From NCBI RefSeq assembly GCF_014640335.1, contig NZ_BMGT01000005.1, positions 7,398 to 71,397 on the forward strand: DNA of 64,000 bases, written 5' to 3'. The DNA comes from Edaphobacter dinghuensis. GTDB lineage: Bacteria; Acidobacteriota; Terriglobia; Terriglobales; Acidobacteriaceae. Position 1 is the stretch's first letter; the number at the start of each line of letters is the position of its first letter. A program made the translations under genes and the position numbers. Below, piece after piece: positions 1 to 8,730 of the stretch. The notes beneath the pieces are model-generated. The model was not told the origin of the DNA and ran no database searches. It was given only the letters and a program-made list of their open reading frames with translations.

Positions 1-202
1 GTGCATCTGGAAGCCATGCCGCTGACGCCAAACGGGAAACTCGACCGCAAGGCGCTGCCTGCTCCCGAGGGTGATGCCTACGCCACTCGTGCCTACGAAC
101 CGCCACAGGGAGAGATTGAGAGCGCACTGGCCCAGATATGGCAGGAGCTTCTGCACGTCGACCGCGTCGGACGCAATGACAACTTCTTCGAGCTCGGCGG
201 CC
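1..202 (+). repeat. Intragenic repeat: A-domain tail plus PCP, copy 1
   Basis: This stretch aligns without gaps of note to 3259-3460 in the same gene, 3258 bp downstream. Both copies run from the A10 region to the PCP FELGG motif. It marks the module period (1086 codons) and shows the modules arose by duplication. Confidence 0.85.
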
Positions 203-3200
203 ACTCGCTACTGGCGGTTCAGGTAGTTCAGTACGTGCGTCAACTCGGATTCGACCTCGAAATCCGCGCCCTGTTCGCTACGCCGAAACTGGCCGACCTT
301 GCCGCATCTCTTCACCAGACTCTCGGTTTGTCCATCCTGCCGAACCTGATACAACCCAATTCCGAGATCATCACACCCGAGATGCTGCCACTAATCGATC
401 TGACGCAGCAGGAGATCGATCGCATCGTACAGCAGGTCCCGGGAGGCACCGCCAACGTCCAGGATATCTATGCGCTATCGCCATTGCAGGAAGGCATTCT
501 CTTCCACCACCTCATGGCCCATGCCGGCGATCCGTACCTGAGCCGCACCTTCTTATCGTTTGCCAGCCGAGCCTTGCTCGATCGCTTCCTGTTTGCGGTT
601 CAACAGATAGTCGATCGTCATGACATCCTCCGCACTTCATTTATCTGGGAAGGGCTCTCTATCCCGGCGCAGGTGGTGTGGCGGCAGGCCAAGATACCTG
701 TTGTCGAACTGGAACTCGATCCAGCCGCCGGGCCGATTGCAGATCAGCTTGCAAGTCATTTCGACCCAAGACAGGATCGCATTGATCTCGCGACGGCTCC
801 GCTCCTGCGCTTCGTTGTCGCCCATGATCCCGCACAAGACCGCTGGCTGATGATGCAGCTGCTGCACCATCTTGTTGGAGACCAGTCCACGCTGCACATG
901 CTGCGCCAGGAAGTCGCTGCGTTTCTCGCCGGGGGAGCGCAATCTCTATCCCCCTCCGTGCCGTTCCGTAATCTGGTGGCGCAGGCGCGGCTAGGCGTGA
1001 CGGTGGAAGAGCACGAGCGCTTCTTCCGGCAGATGCTCGGGGATATCACCGAACCCACATTAGCCTTCGGCATCACGGATGTTTATCAGGATGGCAGCAG
1101 CAGCACGGCAACGCGGCGAATGCTTCCACAGATGCTGAATGACCGCTTACGCAGGCAGGCTCGGCGGCTCGGTGTGAGCCTCACGACTTTGTGCCACCTC
1201 GCCTGGGGTCAGGTGCTTGCGTGCATCACCGATTGTGACAGCGTCGTTTGGGGAACCGTCCTTTTGGGCAGAATGCAGACGGGAGCTGCCGATGCGGTGG
1301 GCCTATTCATCAATACACTACCGATCCGTCTCGATCTCGATAACATCGCGACGGAAACTGCAGTTCGACAAGTGCAGTCCCGTTTGTCCGAGTTACTCAT
1401 GCATGAGCATGCTTCGCTGGTTCTGGCCCAACGCTGTAGCCGTGTCGAGGCACCGTTGCCTCTTTTCAACACTGTTTTCAATTACCGCCATAGTTCTCCG
1501 CCGCTGGACTCTACATCTACGAATGCCCTCGAGCAACAACGCCTGTTATCAGGTATCGAAGTGCTTGGGGGCGAGATCCGTAATAACTATCCGATCAGCC
1601 TCTCCGTAGATGATTTTGGGAGTTCTCTGGGCCTAGATGTGCTGGTCACGCAATCGCTGTTTCCGGAACGTATCTGCGATTACATGCAGCAGGCCCTCGA
1701 AAGCCTGGCAGATGCTTTGGAGACAGATCCCAAAACGCCCGTTCGCAAGCTCGAGGTTGTTCCTCTCGCTGAGCGGAAGCTTTTGCTGGAGACATGGAAC
1801 GCGACCGAAGCTCCGTACCCGGAGAATCTGTGCATCCACCAGCTGTTCGAAGAACAGGTACGCAAGAACCCTGAGGCGTCAGCGCTGATCTTCAATGATG
1901 GATCTCTCACCTATGCGGAATTGAACCGTCAGGCTAACCGTCTCGCTCACTATCTGATCGGGCTGGGCGTCCTGCCGGACGACCGTGTGGCCATCTGCGT
2001 GGACCGCGCCCCGGCCATGATCGTCGGCCTGCTCGCCATTCTTAAGGCCGGCGGAGCCTACGTGCCGCTCGATCCTGCCTATCCTTCCGAGCGCCTTACC
2101 CAGGTGCTGAACGATGCTGCGCCTCGGGTATTGCTCTGCGACGCGCGCGGTCATGAAGTTCTCGAAAGCCACACCGTAGATGGATTCACTGTACGCGGTC
2201 TCGACGATCCCTCCGCATGGTCTGATCTGTCGGCTGAAGATCCGCAGGTGCAGGAGCTCACCTCACAACATCTTGCCTACGTGATCTATACCTCGGGCTC
2301 CACCGGCACGCCAAAAGGCGTCATGATCGAGCATAGAAACCTGCTCAATTACTTCACTTGGGCGAGCAACGCCTATTATGGCCGAAATCGCGGAGGCTCA
2401 CCTGTAACCTTGTCGTTCGCTTTTGATGCAAGCATCACAGTTCTCTTCGGACCGCTGCTTGTCGGAGAGCCGGTTACGATGCTCGAAGCGCAAACCGAGC
2501 TCATAGCCCTGGAGCAGGCGGTATCGCCGTACGACGTCATTAAGCTGACTCCCGGTCACCTGAAGATCTTCAGTCAGTCGCTTGCGGCATCGGATGTGCC
2601 TGCTCCCTGCCGCTGCCTGGTGCTCGGCGGCGAAGCACTGAGCGCCAGCGATGTCCATTTCTGGCTTCAAAGATATCCAGATGTCGAGTTGATTAACGAG
2701 TACGGACCGACGGAAGCAACGATAGGCTGCCTAAGTTATGTTGTTAACTCGCCCTCGAAAAGATCAGTCATACCGATCGGTCGCCCGATCATCAACACGC
2801 GGATCTATCTTCTGGACAGTCACGGGCAGCCTGTGCCTCTCGGCGCAGTAGGAGAGATGTACATCGGCGGCGCGGGGGTAGCGCGTGGTTATCTGAGCCG
2901 ACCGGAGCTGACGGAAGAGCGCTTTCTGCCCGATCTGTTCTGTGGTGAGCCGGGAGCGCGCATGTACCGCACCGGGGACCTCGCGCGTTATCTGCCGGAC
3001 GGCAACCTGGAGTTCCTGGGGCGGAACGACCAGCAGGTGAAGATCCGCGGCTTCCGCATCGAGCTGGGTGAGATCGAAGCACGTCTTGCGGAGCATCCGC
3101 TGGTTGAACACCCCGTCGTCATCGCAAGAGAAGATGTTTCCGGGGACAAGCGGCTGGTCGCTTATTACACCACATCCTCTTCGCAAGACATAACAGCCGA

Positions 3201-4425
3201 GCAGTTGCGCACGCACCTGGCAACGCTGTTGCCGGAGTATATGGTGCCATCTGCGTTCGTGCATCTGGAAGCCCTGCCGCTGACGCCAAACGGAAAGCTG
3301 GATCGCAAGGCGTTGCCGGTTCCGGAGGGCGATGCCTACGGTGTCCAAACCTATGAGCCGCCTCAGGGAGAGACAGAAATCGCCCTGGCAGAAATCTGGC
3401 GGGAGTTGCTGCATATCGACCGCGTCGGACGCAACGACAACTTCTTCGAACTCGGCGGAAACTCACTGCTCGCTATTCAACTACTGGTTCGTTTAAAACA
3501 GCATTTCAAGGTATCTATTAGTCTTCCAGATCTGTACGATCACCTCCATTTGGCTCAACTATCTATACTCCTGCCAATAACGCAAGCGGCCGCGGTGCAC
3601 CATTCACACCTCATCTCGATTCGACCAAACGGCACGGCTATTCCTTTATTTCTTGTTCATGCCGGCGGAGGAGGTATCGACTACGCCAGACGGTTGGCAC
3701 CTTTTATCTCCTCGGTTATACCGTTATATGCGCTTGAGGCAAGCGGACTATTGCCTGGAGAAGAACCACTTACTAACGTTGAAGAAATGGCACAGACGTA
3801 TATAAAGTGGATCCGCACGGTGCAGGCCCGCGGACCATACAGAATTGCTGGCTGGTCGGCTGGTGGAGTCATCTGCTACGAGATGGCAAGACAATTTCTT
3901 TCGCAAGGGGACACAATAGCCTTTCTAGGAATGGTCGATACGTACTGCCCTACGACGCTGATTCATTCTGGAGTTCACTTCGAAGAAAAAAGCGCTCTCC
4001 TAGAAAGCCTCTCGACCCTGCTAGACCACAACAACATGACCGCTGTATGCGAGGCAGCAAAACGTCTAACCTTCGATGACCTCATCGATTATCTCCATAA
4101 GATGCGCTTATTAACAAAGGAACTAGTCAACCTACCCAACCTCGACGCCGCAACTGTGCGGTCGGTTTTGTATACACGCCACACCATCAACGCTGCTATA
4201 ACGAAATATGCAGTCAGCCCTATAACCTTGCCCATTTACCTCTTTGAGGCAATAGAAACAAACGCTCCTTGCTCAACAGGCTGGGCTGCGATTCTGAAGA
4301 AACAATTGCAGGTTATTCCTGTCCGAGGAACCCATATAAGTATGATGGAGAATCCTGAGTATGCGCGCTATCTAGGATCCCATCTCACAAGCCTTCTCGA
4401 GTCAACTTGCGTCGAATCAAATTAA
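1..4425 (+). CDS. Nonribosomal peptide synthetase, 3' part (A-end, PCP, dual E/C, A, PCP, TE)
   Basis: The frame is open to the window edge, so the true start lies upstream and the GTG at 1 is only the first in-frame codon. Visible order: the end of an A domain (LTPNGKLDRKALP), PCP1 (FELGGHSL, Ser69), a condensation domain from about 155 to 590, an A domain from about 610 to 1100 (YTSGSTGTPKG at 763, YGPTE at 901), PCP2 (FELGGNSL, Ser1155), and a terminal thioesterase (GWSAGG, Ser1286; Asp1313; His1445). The condensation domain has both its normal HHLVGD motif (289-294) and the N-terminal HHLMAHAGD (169-177), which fits the HH[I/L]x4GD signature of dual epimerisation/condensation domains. The upstream residue is therefore probably converted to D. 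The specificity residues of the complete A domain read D-A-T-K-V-G-E-I-G, which I recall as Asn/Asp-like. This is the chain-terminating subunit; the TE would release or cyclise the peptide. Confidence 0.95.
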   Translation: MHLEAMPLTPNGKLDRKALPAPEGDAYATRAYEPPQGEIESALAQIWQELLHVDRVGRNDNFFELGGHSLLAVQVVQYVRQLGFDLEIRALFATPKLADLAASLHQTLGLSILPNLIQPNSEIITPEMLPLIDLTQQEIDRIVQQVPGGTANVQDIYALSPLQEGILFHHLMAHAGDPYLSRTFLSFASRALLDRFLFAVQQIVDRHDILRTSFIWEGLSIPAQVVWRQAKIPVVELELDPAAGPIADQLASHFDPRQDRIDLATAPLLRFVVAHDPAQDRWLMMQLLHHLVGDQSTLHMLRQEVAAFLAGGAQSLSPSVPFRNLVAQARLGVTVEEHERFFRQMLGDITEPTLAFGITDVYQDGSSSTATRRMLPQMLNDRLRRQARRLGVSLTTLCHLAWGQVLACITDCDSVVWGTVLLGRMQTGAADAVGLFINTLPIRLDLDNIATETAVRQVQSRLSELLMHEHASLVLAQRCSRVEAPLPLFNTVFNYRHSSPPLDSTSTNALEQQRLLSGIEVLGGEIRNNYPISLSVDDFGSSLGLDVLVTQSLFPERICDYMQQALESLADALETDPKTPVRKLEVVPLAERKLLLETWNATEAPYPENLCIHQLFEEQVRKNPEASALIFNDGSLTYAELNRQANRLAHYLIGLGVLPDDRVAICVDRAPAMIVGLLAILKAGGAYVPLDPAYPSERLTQVLNDAAPRVLLCDARGHEVLESHTVDGFTVRGLDDPSAWSDLSAEDPQVQELTSQHLAYVIYTSGSTGTPKGVMIEHRNLLNYFTWASNAYYGRNRGGSPVTLSFAFDASITVLFGPLLVGEPVTMLEAQTELIALEQAVSPYDVIKLTPGHLKIFSQSLAASDVPAPCRCLVLGGEALSASDVHFWLQRYPDVELINEYGPTEATIGCLSYVVNSPSKRSVIPIGRPIINTRIYLLDSHGQPVPLGAVGEMYIGGAGVARGYLSRPELTEERFLPDLFCGEPGARMYRTGDLARYLPDGNLEFLGRNDQQVKIRGFRIELGEIEARLAEHPLVEHPVVIAREDVSGDKRLVAYYTTSSSQDITAEQLRTHLATLLPEYMVPSAFVHLEALPLTPNGKLDRKALPVPEGDAYGVQTYEPPQGETEIALAEIWRELLHIDRVGRNDNFFELGGNSLLAIQLLVRLKQHFKVSISLPDLYDHLHLAQLSILLPITQAAAVHHSHLISIRPNGTAIPLFLVHAGGGGIDYARRLAPFISSVIPLYALEASGLLPGEEPLTNVEEMAQTYIKWIRTVQARGPYRIAGWSAGGVICYEMARQFLSQGDTIAFLGMVDTYCPTTLIHSGVHFEEKSALLESLSTLLDHNNMTAVCEAAKRLTFDDLIDYLHKMRLLTKELVNLPNLDAATVRSVLYTRHTINAAITKYAVSPITLPIYLFEAIETNAPCSTGWAAILKKQLQVIPVRGTHISMMENPEYARYLGSHLTSLLESTCVESN
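3259..3460 (+). repeat. Intragenic repeat: A-domain tail plus PCP, copy 2
   Basis: This is the second copy of the segment at 1-202, beginning with the same GTGCATCTGGAAGCC. The similarity stops at the PCP phosphopantetheine motif, where base composition also changes sharply. Confidence 0.85.
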
Positions 4426-4539
4426 ACGAGCTTTTTGCCTGCTCCGATAAGATACTCATTGCAAATCGGCCTGGCCAAGATAGCAGTTGTGACCGCTTTA
4501 AAGTATTTCCTTGAATCGTAGCTCGCGACGAGCCTCATC

Positions 4540-5397
4540 ATGCGCTACCCTACGTTGAGAAACTTAACATTTCATCCGCTAATGCCTCTACATGCGACGC
4601 ATGCACAGAATCACCCTATCGTTTGCATACCTGGGGCAGGAGCAAGCGTAACTACCTTTATCGCATTTGCCGGAGCTCTGGGAGATAGTCACCCGATCTT
4701 CGGTCTACAGCCGCGCGGCCTCGATCTAGTTCATCTACCCCACGCAAGCGTTGTAGAGACCGCGCACTTCAACGTTGCAGCCGTCGCAACCTTACATTCC
4801 GTTCGGCCCATCCACCTCATAGGGCATTCATATGGGGGACTCGTAGCATTCGAGATGGCACTTCAACTGGAGCAAAGCGGTGCACCCGTCGAATCCCTCA
4901 CCCTTATCGATAGTGATCCTCCCGATGAACGGCCCAATCACTCGAACCTGCCAACGACTTCAGAGCTCTTCCAAGCATTCACGGAAGTATTTGAGGACAA
5001 CTACGAGATTGAACTGGCCCTAAATAACGATCTGATGGCTTCGGGCGATCAAATCAATTTCCTCCTAAGCCTCCATAGGACCTTGCTTTCAAGACGATGC
5101 CTTCCAGCGCATAGCACTATTGATATGATCAGGGGGTCGTTCCTGCACTTCGCATCTGCTCTCACGAATCGATACATACCACAGGATATCCGCAGGTCGG
5201 CTACCCATCTTGCATATGTCCGATCCAAACGGCTCAACGAGATGGACAATTACGAACGACTAATCGTTAATACAAAACAATGGCGATTGTTTTCGCCAAA
5301 TCTTACTATTTGGTCGGGTCCGGGCGATCACTTTTCAATCCTTCGTCCTCCTCACGTCTCGTCTCTAGCCCAATGGTGGAGAGCAGCACACTCGTAA
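4540..5397 (+). CDS. Free-standing thioesterase (alpha/beta hydrolase, PF00975-like)
   Basis: A 285-residue alpha/beta hydrolase of the NRPS/PKS thioesterase type. The N-terminal IVCIPGAGASVTTF forms the oxyanion strand-loop, GHSYGG carries the nucleophilic Ser, LIDSDPP supplies the likely Asp and GPGDHFSIL the His. Such proteins either clear misprimed carrier domains (type II TE) or act as a second release enzyme. It lies 114 bp after the NRPS that already has its own TE domain, and its sequence is closer to the TE-domain type than to classical short type II TEs. The ribosome site is weak; Met15 at 4582 is an alternative start. No signal peptide is seen, so it should be cytosolic. Confidence 0.85.
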   Translation: MRYPTLRNLTFHPLMPLHATHAQNHPIVCIPGAGASVTTFIAFAGALGDSHPIFGLQPRGLDLVHLPHASVVETAHFNVAAVATLHSVRPIHLIGHSYGGLVAFEMALQLEQSGAPVESLTLIDSDPPDERPNHSNLPTTSELFQAFTEVFEDNYEIELALNNDLMASGDQINFLLSLHRTLLSRRCLPAHSTIDMIRGSFLHFASALTNRYIPQDIRRSATHLAYVRSKRLNEMDNYERLIVNTKQWRLFSPNLTIWSGPGDHFSILRPPHVSSLAQWWRAAHS

Positions 5398-5591
5398 ATG
5401 CCTCCGTTTAACGCTCCCTCCGAGCTGATGGTGAACCAAATCTAATTCGCGTATTGACTGAAAACCCAGACGTGCGCGTGGCGGGCGGCAGTGGTCCGTA
5501 TTCCACATTTCCCTACTGTTGCTTGACACCAACCATTACCGATGTATTTCACCCGAAACTCTAGATCGTTCTCAATAGGGAAGAGCTATTC

Positions 5592-7217
5592 ATGGATTTG
5601 ATCAACTTTCTGTTAAAGCATTCGCGACGAGAGCTGCTCCTCAGTATCTTTGCGGGGATCATAAGCGGCGCCTGCAATGCTGGATTGATTGCAACAATAA
5701 ATGCAGCAATAAGGCACGGAGCCATAGACACACATCGCTCCCTCATATTTATTGCTCTGTGTATTCTGTTGCCTCTCTCGCGCCATTTGTCTGAAAGGGT
5801 ACTAAACCGAATCGGCCAGCATTCGATGTATACGTTACGCATGGGGCTATGTCGTCAAATATTGGCGGCTCCATTACGCGTTATTGAGCAGCTTGGGCCG
5901 GCTCGCTTGCTCGCAATTCTCACGGAAGATATTCCAACCATTACCGGAACTGTTTTTATGCTACCTACGGTATGCATTAACGTTGCAATGATGATTGCGT
6001 GCCTAATCTATCTTGGCCTTCTTTCGGCATCTCTCTTAATAGCCTTGCTTGCGTTCCTTTTGATTGGTGTCTTGGTTTATCAATTGCTTGTGTCAAAGGC
6101 GCGTCGCCTATTCACGCTTGCCCGCGAGGACGCAAACCACCTGCACGATAATTTTCGGGGGCTCTTGTATGGAATCAAGGAACTCAAGCTGCACGAGTCC
6201 CGCAGGTTTGAGTTTATCGATCGCGTGTTGCAGTCTACAGCTAGTTCCATAGAATCTAATAACATCGCCGGCCAGAATATCTACAGCATCGCTACCAGCG
6301 GCGGCCAGATGTTGTTGTTTGGATTTATTGGCGTCATAATATTTGGGGCACCTCGCTTCCATTATCTCCCTCCCGTGACCCTCACCGGATATGCGTTTAC
6401 GCTACTTTATCTAATGTCACCGTTGCAGGGGATCATGAATATCTCACCTACTGTCACACGAGCCAATATAGCGCTTAGGACCGTCACCGACCTTGGCCTT
6501 TCTCTAGTGAAGTATGACTGCTGCGAAACAAAAGTAGTTGGTAATTCCACCTCGTGGCAGTCTCTAACACTTCAGTCTGTCGTTCATACTTACTTCCAGG
6601 AGAAGGATAGTAGGCCATTTACTTTAGGGCCACTCGACATATCTTTTAAGCCCGGCGAGATCGTGTTCATCATAGGCGGTAATGGAACAGGGAAAACCAC
6701 ATTCGCCAAACTGATAACAGGACTGTATACACCCGAAGAGGGCACAATTTTTCTCGATGAAGATGCTATAGATAATGAGGAAGCGAGGAGTAGATATCGT
6801 CAATACTTCAGCGCGATATTTGGCGACTTTTTTCTTTTTGAGGAATTGATCGGGATTACAAATGATGACGAACTGAACCGCGTTGCCAATGATTATCTTG
6901 ACAAACTGCATCTTGCGAATAGCGTGAGTATTCATAACCGTACGCTGTCAACTCTCGATCTGTCGCAGGGGCAAAGAAAGCGTCTTGCATTGCTCACTGC
7001 GTTTCTTGAAGACCGGCCAATCTACTTATTTGACGAATGGGCTGCGGACCAGGATCCGTATTTCAAAGAAATATTTTATAGAGAGTTACTACCCGCACTC
7101 CGAGCCCGGGGTAAGACTGTCTTTGTAATTAGTCACGATGATCGGTACTACTCGATAGCCGATCGTGTAATAAAGCTGGAAAATGGATCAATTATTCAGG
7201 ATGCAACTGCAGCATAG
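5592..7217 (+). CDS. Cyclic peptide export ABC transporter (SyrD/PvdE family), TM-ATPase fusion
   Basis: A 541-residue half-transporter with fused membrane and ATPase domains. Six hydrophobic segments lie in about residues 1-290, followed by the ATPase with Walker A GGNGTGKTT (362-370), signature LSQGQ (457-461), Walker B YLFDEW (Asp481, Glu482) and H-loop His515. The phrase DEWAADQDP after Walker B is characteristic of the SyrD/PvdE group, which moves nonribosomal peptides or peptide siderophores from the cytoplasm to the periplasm. It would act as a homodimer in the inner membrane. GGAAG-like sequence (AGGGAAGAG) precedes the ATG. Its place straight after the NRPS and thioesterase marks it as the cluster's exporter. 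Confidence 0.93.
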   Translation: MDLINFLLKHSRRELLLSIFAGIISGACNAGLIATINAAIRHGAIDTHRSLIFIALCILLPLSRHLSERVLNRIGQHSMYTLRMGLCRQILAAPLRVIEQLGPARLLAILTEDIPTITGTVFMLPTVCINVAMMIACLIYLGLLSASLLIALLAFLLIGVLVYQLLVSKARRLFTLAREDANHLHDNFRGLLYGIKELKLHESRRFEFIDRVLQSTASSIESNNIAGQNIYSIATSGGQMLLFGFIGVIIFGAPRFHYLPPVTLTGYAFTLLYLMSPLQGIMNISPTVTRANIALRTVTDLGLSLVKYDCCETKVVGNSTSWQSLTLQSVVHTYFQEKDSRPFTLGPLDISFKPGEIVFIIGGNGTGKTTFAKLITGLYTPEEGTIFLDEDAIDNEEARSRYRQYFSAIFGDFFLFEELIGITNDDELNRVANDYLDKLHLANSVSIHNRTLSTLDLSQGQRKRLALLTAFLEDRPIYLFDEWAADQDPYFKEIFYRELLPALRARGKTVFVISHDDRYYSIADRVIKLENGSIIQDATAA

Positions 7218-7419
7218 CGATTGCGCACCGCCATATCGCTGCCTTCTCGCTCTCGTGGAAAGGCCTTGCACCTGTGATTTTGAGAAATATCAAACAACTT
7301 GCGCCGCGGTGGTCTACCGTTGTGCGGAGCCGTTGCGATGCGACCGAATAGCGATCTCGCGTTCGCATTAAAAGTCCAGCGTTGGCTATCTTCCTGTATG
7401 TCGCTACCGGAGAAACTCC

Positions 7420-8370
7420 ATGATTCAATGGCACGTAACAACAAGCACTCTTCCACTCGAAGCGCATGCAGAACGGCCAGGCTCTTCAGTCGGAGAACTG
7501 CGCGATTGGCTGCTTTCGAATCCATCGGAACTCGACTCCAGACTAATGAGTTCCGGTGCAGTTCTCTTTCGAAACTTTGCCGTCACTACACCCGAGGAAT
7601 TTCAGGAGATCGCGGCAGTCGTTTGCGGTAAGTTCGCCGACTATGTAGGAGGAAATTCACCGCGGACCCGTGTAGCTAGCCACGTCTTTACTTCGACTGA
7701 GTACCCGAGAACTGCTGTTATTTCGATGCATAACGAAGCATCTTATCTGCCACATATGCCGCGACGAATTCTCTTTTACTGTGCAAAACCCGCAGCAACC
7801 GGAGGCCAAACACCGCTTGCGGATTGTCGGCGCATTTTGACCCGAATATCTCCTGCTGTGACCGAGCGCTTTGTCAAGCATGGGGTCATCTATGTAAATA
7901 ATTTACATGGAGGCAGGGGATTTGGACGGTCATGGATAGATGTTTTCGATACTCGGGACAAACATGAGGTACAAAAGCGACTTAAGGCAGATGGATATGA
8001 TTACGAATGGACCAAGAACGGTGGGCTCCGAACGATGATGCGCGCACCCTCCGTCATAGTTCACCCTGAAACCGGTGCAAGAGTATGGATCAATCAAGCC
8101 GAGCAATGGCATCCCTCAAGTCTCGATCCTGCCATACGCGAGCAACTTCTATCGATTTTACCCGTAGATGAACTGCCTCACTACGCCGTACTTGGAAACG
8201 GGTCAGAGATCGAAGAGCAGGACCTTGAAGACATTAGAAGGGCTATGCTAGCGGAGGAACGAATATTTCAATGGCGTAGTGGGGATATCCTCCTTTGCGA
8301 CAACTTCTTGGTGATGCACGGGCGTCAGGCTTACACGGGTGATCGAAGAGTTCTAGTCTCCATGGGATGA
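7420..8370 (+). CDS. TauD/SyrP-like Fe(II)/2-oxoglutarate dioxygenase, copy 1
   Basis: A 316-residue member of the TauD/TfdA superfamily (SyrP/AsnO-like). Metal ligands are visible as His104-x-Glu106 (SMHNEASY) and a distal His300 (VMHGR); the following Arg is a candidate 2-oxoglutarate anchor. The H-x-E form is known in clavaminate synthase-like and AsnO-type enzymes, while classic TauD has H-x-D. SyrP-type enzymes hydroxylate the beta carbon of aspartate on an NRPS carrier, and AsnO hydroxylates free Asn. This one likely makes a beta-hydroxy amino acid for the peptide. GGAG precedes the ATG. It ends at MG followed by two stops, about 9 residues shorter than the paralogue at 10657, so a small C-terminal truncation is possible. 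Confidence 0.88.
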   Translation: MIQWHVTTSTLPLEAHAERPGSSVGELRDWLLSNPSELDSRLMSSGAVLFRNFAVTTPEEFQEIAAVVCGKFADYVGGNSPRTRVASHVFTSTEYPRTAVISMHNEASYLPHMPRRILFYCAKPAATGGQTPLADCRRILTRISPAVTERFVKHGVIYVNNLHGGRGFGRSWIDVFDTRDKHEVQKRLKADGYDYEWTKNGGLRTMMRAPSVIVHPETGARVWINQAEQWHPSSLDPAIREQLLSILPVDELPHYAVLGNGSEIEEQDLEDIRRAMLAEERIFQWRSGDILLCDNFLVMHGRQAYTGDRRVLVSMG

Positions 8371-8730
8371 TGAGGACCATGGTTTCCATGTGCCCGCGCA
8401 ACAGATGTGATCGATCGCGCTTGACTCTCAATCGCCAAGCTGGAATTCCAGACAGCTTATGAGTTGCTCGGCGTTCCGCAACTACCCATTCACAATGTTC
8501 AACAGACCCAAGCTGTAGCTTGCATCGGAATCATTCAGGCAAGATACTCGGCAGGCTTGTAGCACAAAGTGGGCCAACGCGGTTCGGAGCCAGGCACCGC
8601 TCACTACCAAGCACAACATCATTACTTGGCACGACCACGTAGCTGTCAAGACACGGAGCATAGCGTGTTCGTGGACAACCAACTATTGCATCTAGACTCA
8701 GCGTTGCAAAACACTGCGGAGGTACACCTC
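8371..8730. other. Intergenic stretch, nothing recognised
   Basis: 360 bp between the first dioxygenase and the chosen glycosyltransferase start. The glycosyltransferase frame stays open back to a GTG at 8569, but the translation there resembles no glycosyltransferase N-terminus. I see no convincing promoter, hairpin or small gene. Confidence 0.5.

Noticed and set aside
1-3. GTG at the first base as the NRPS start
   Set aside because: The sequence starts in the middle of an adenylation domain; the real start must be upstream of the window.
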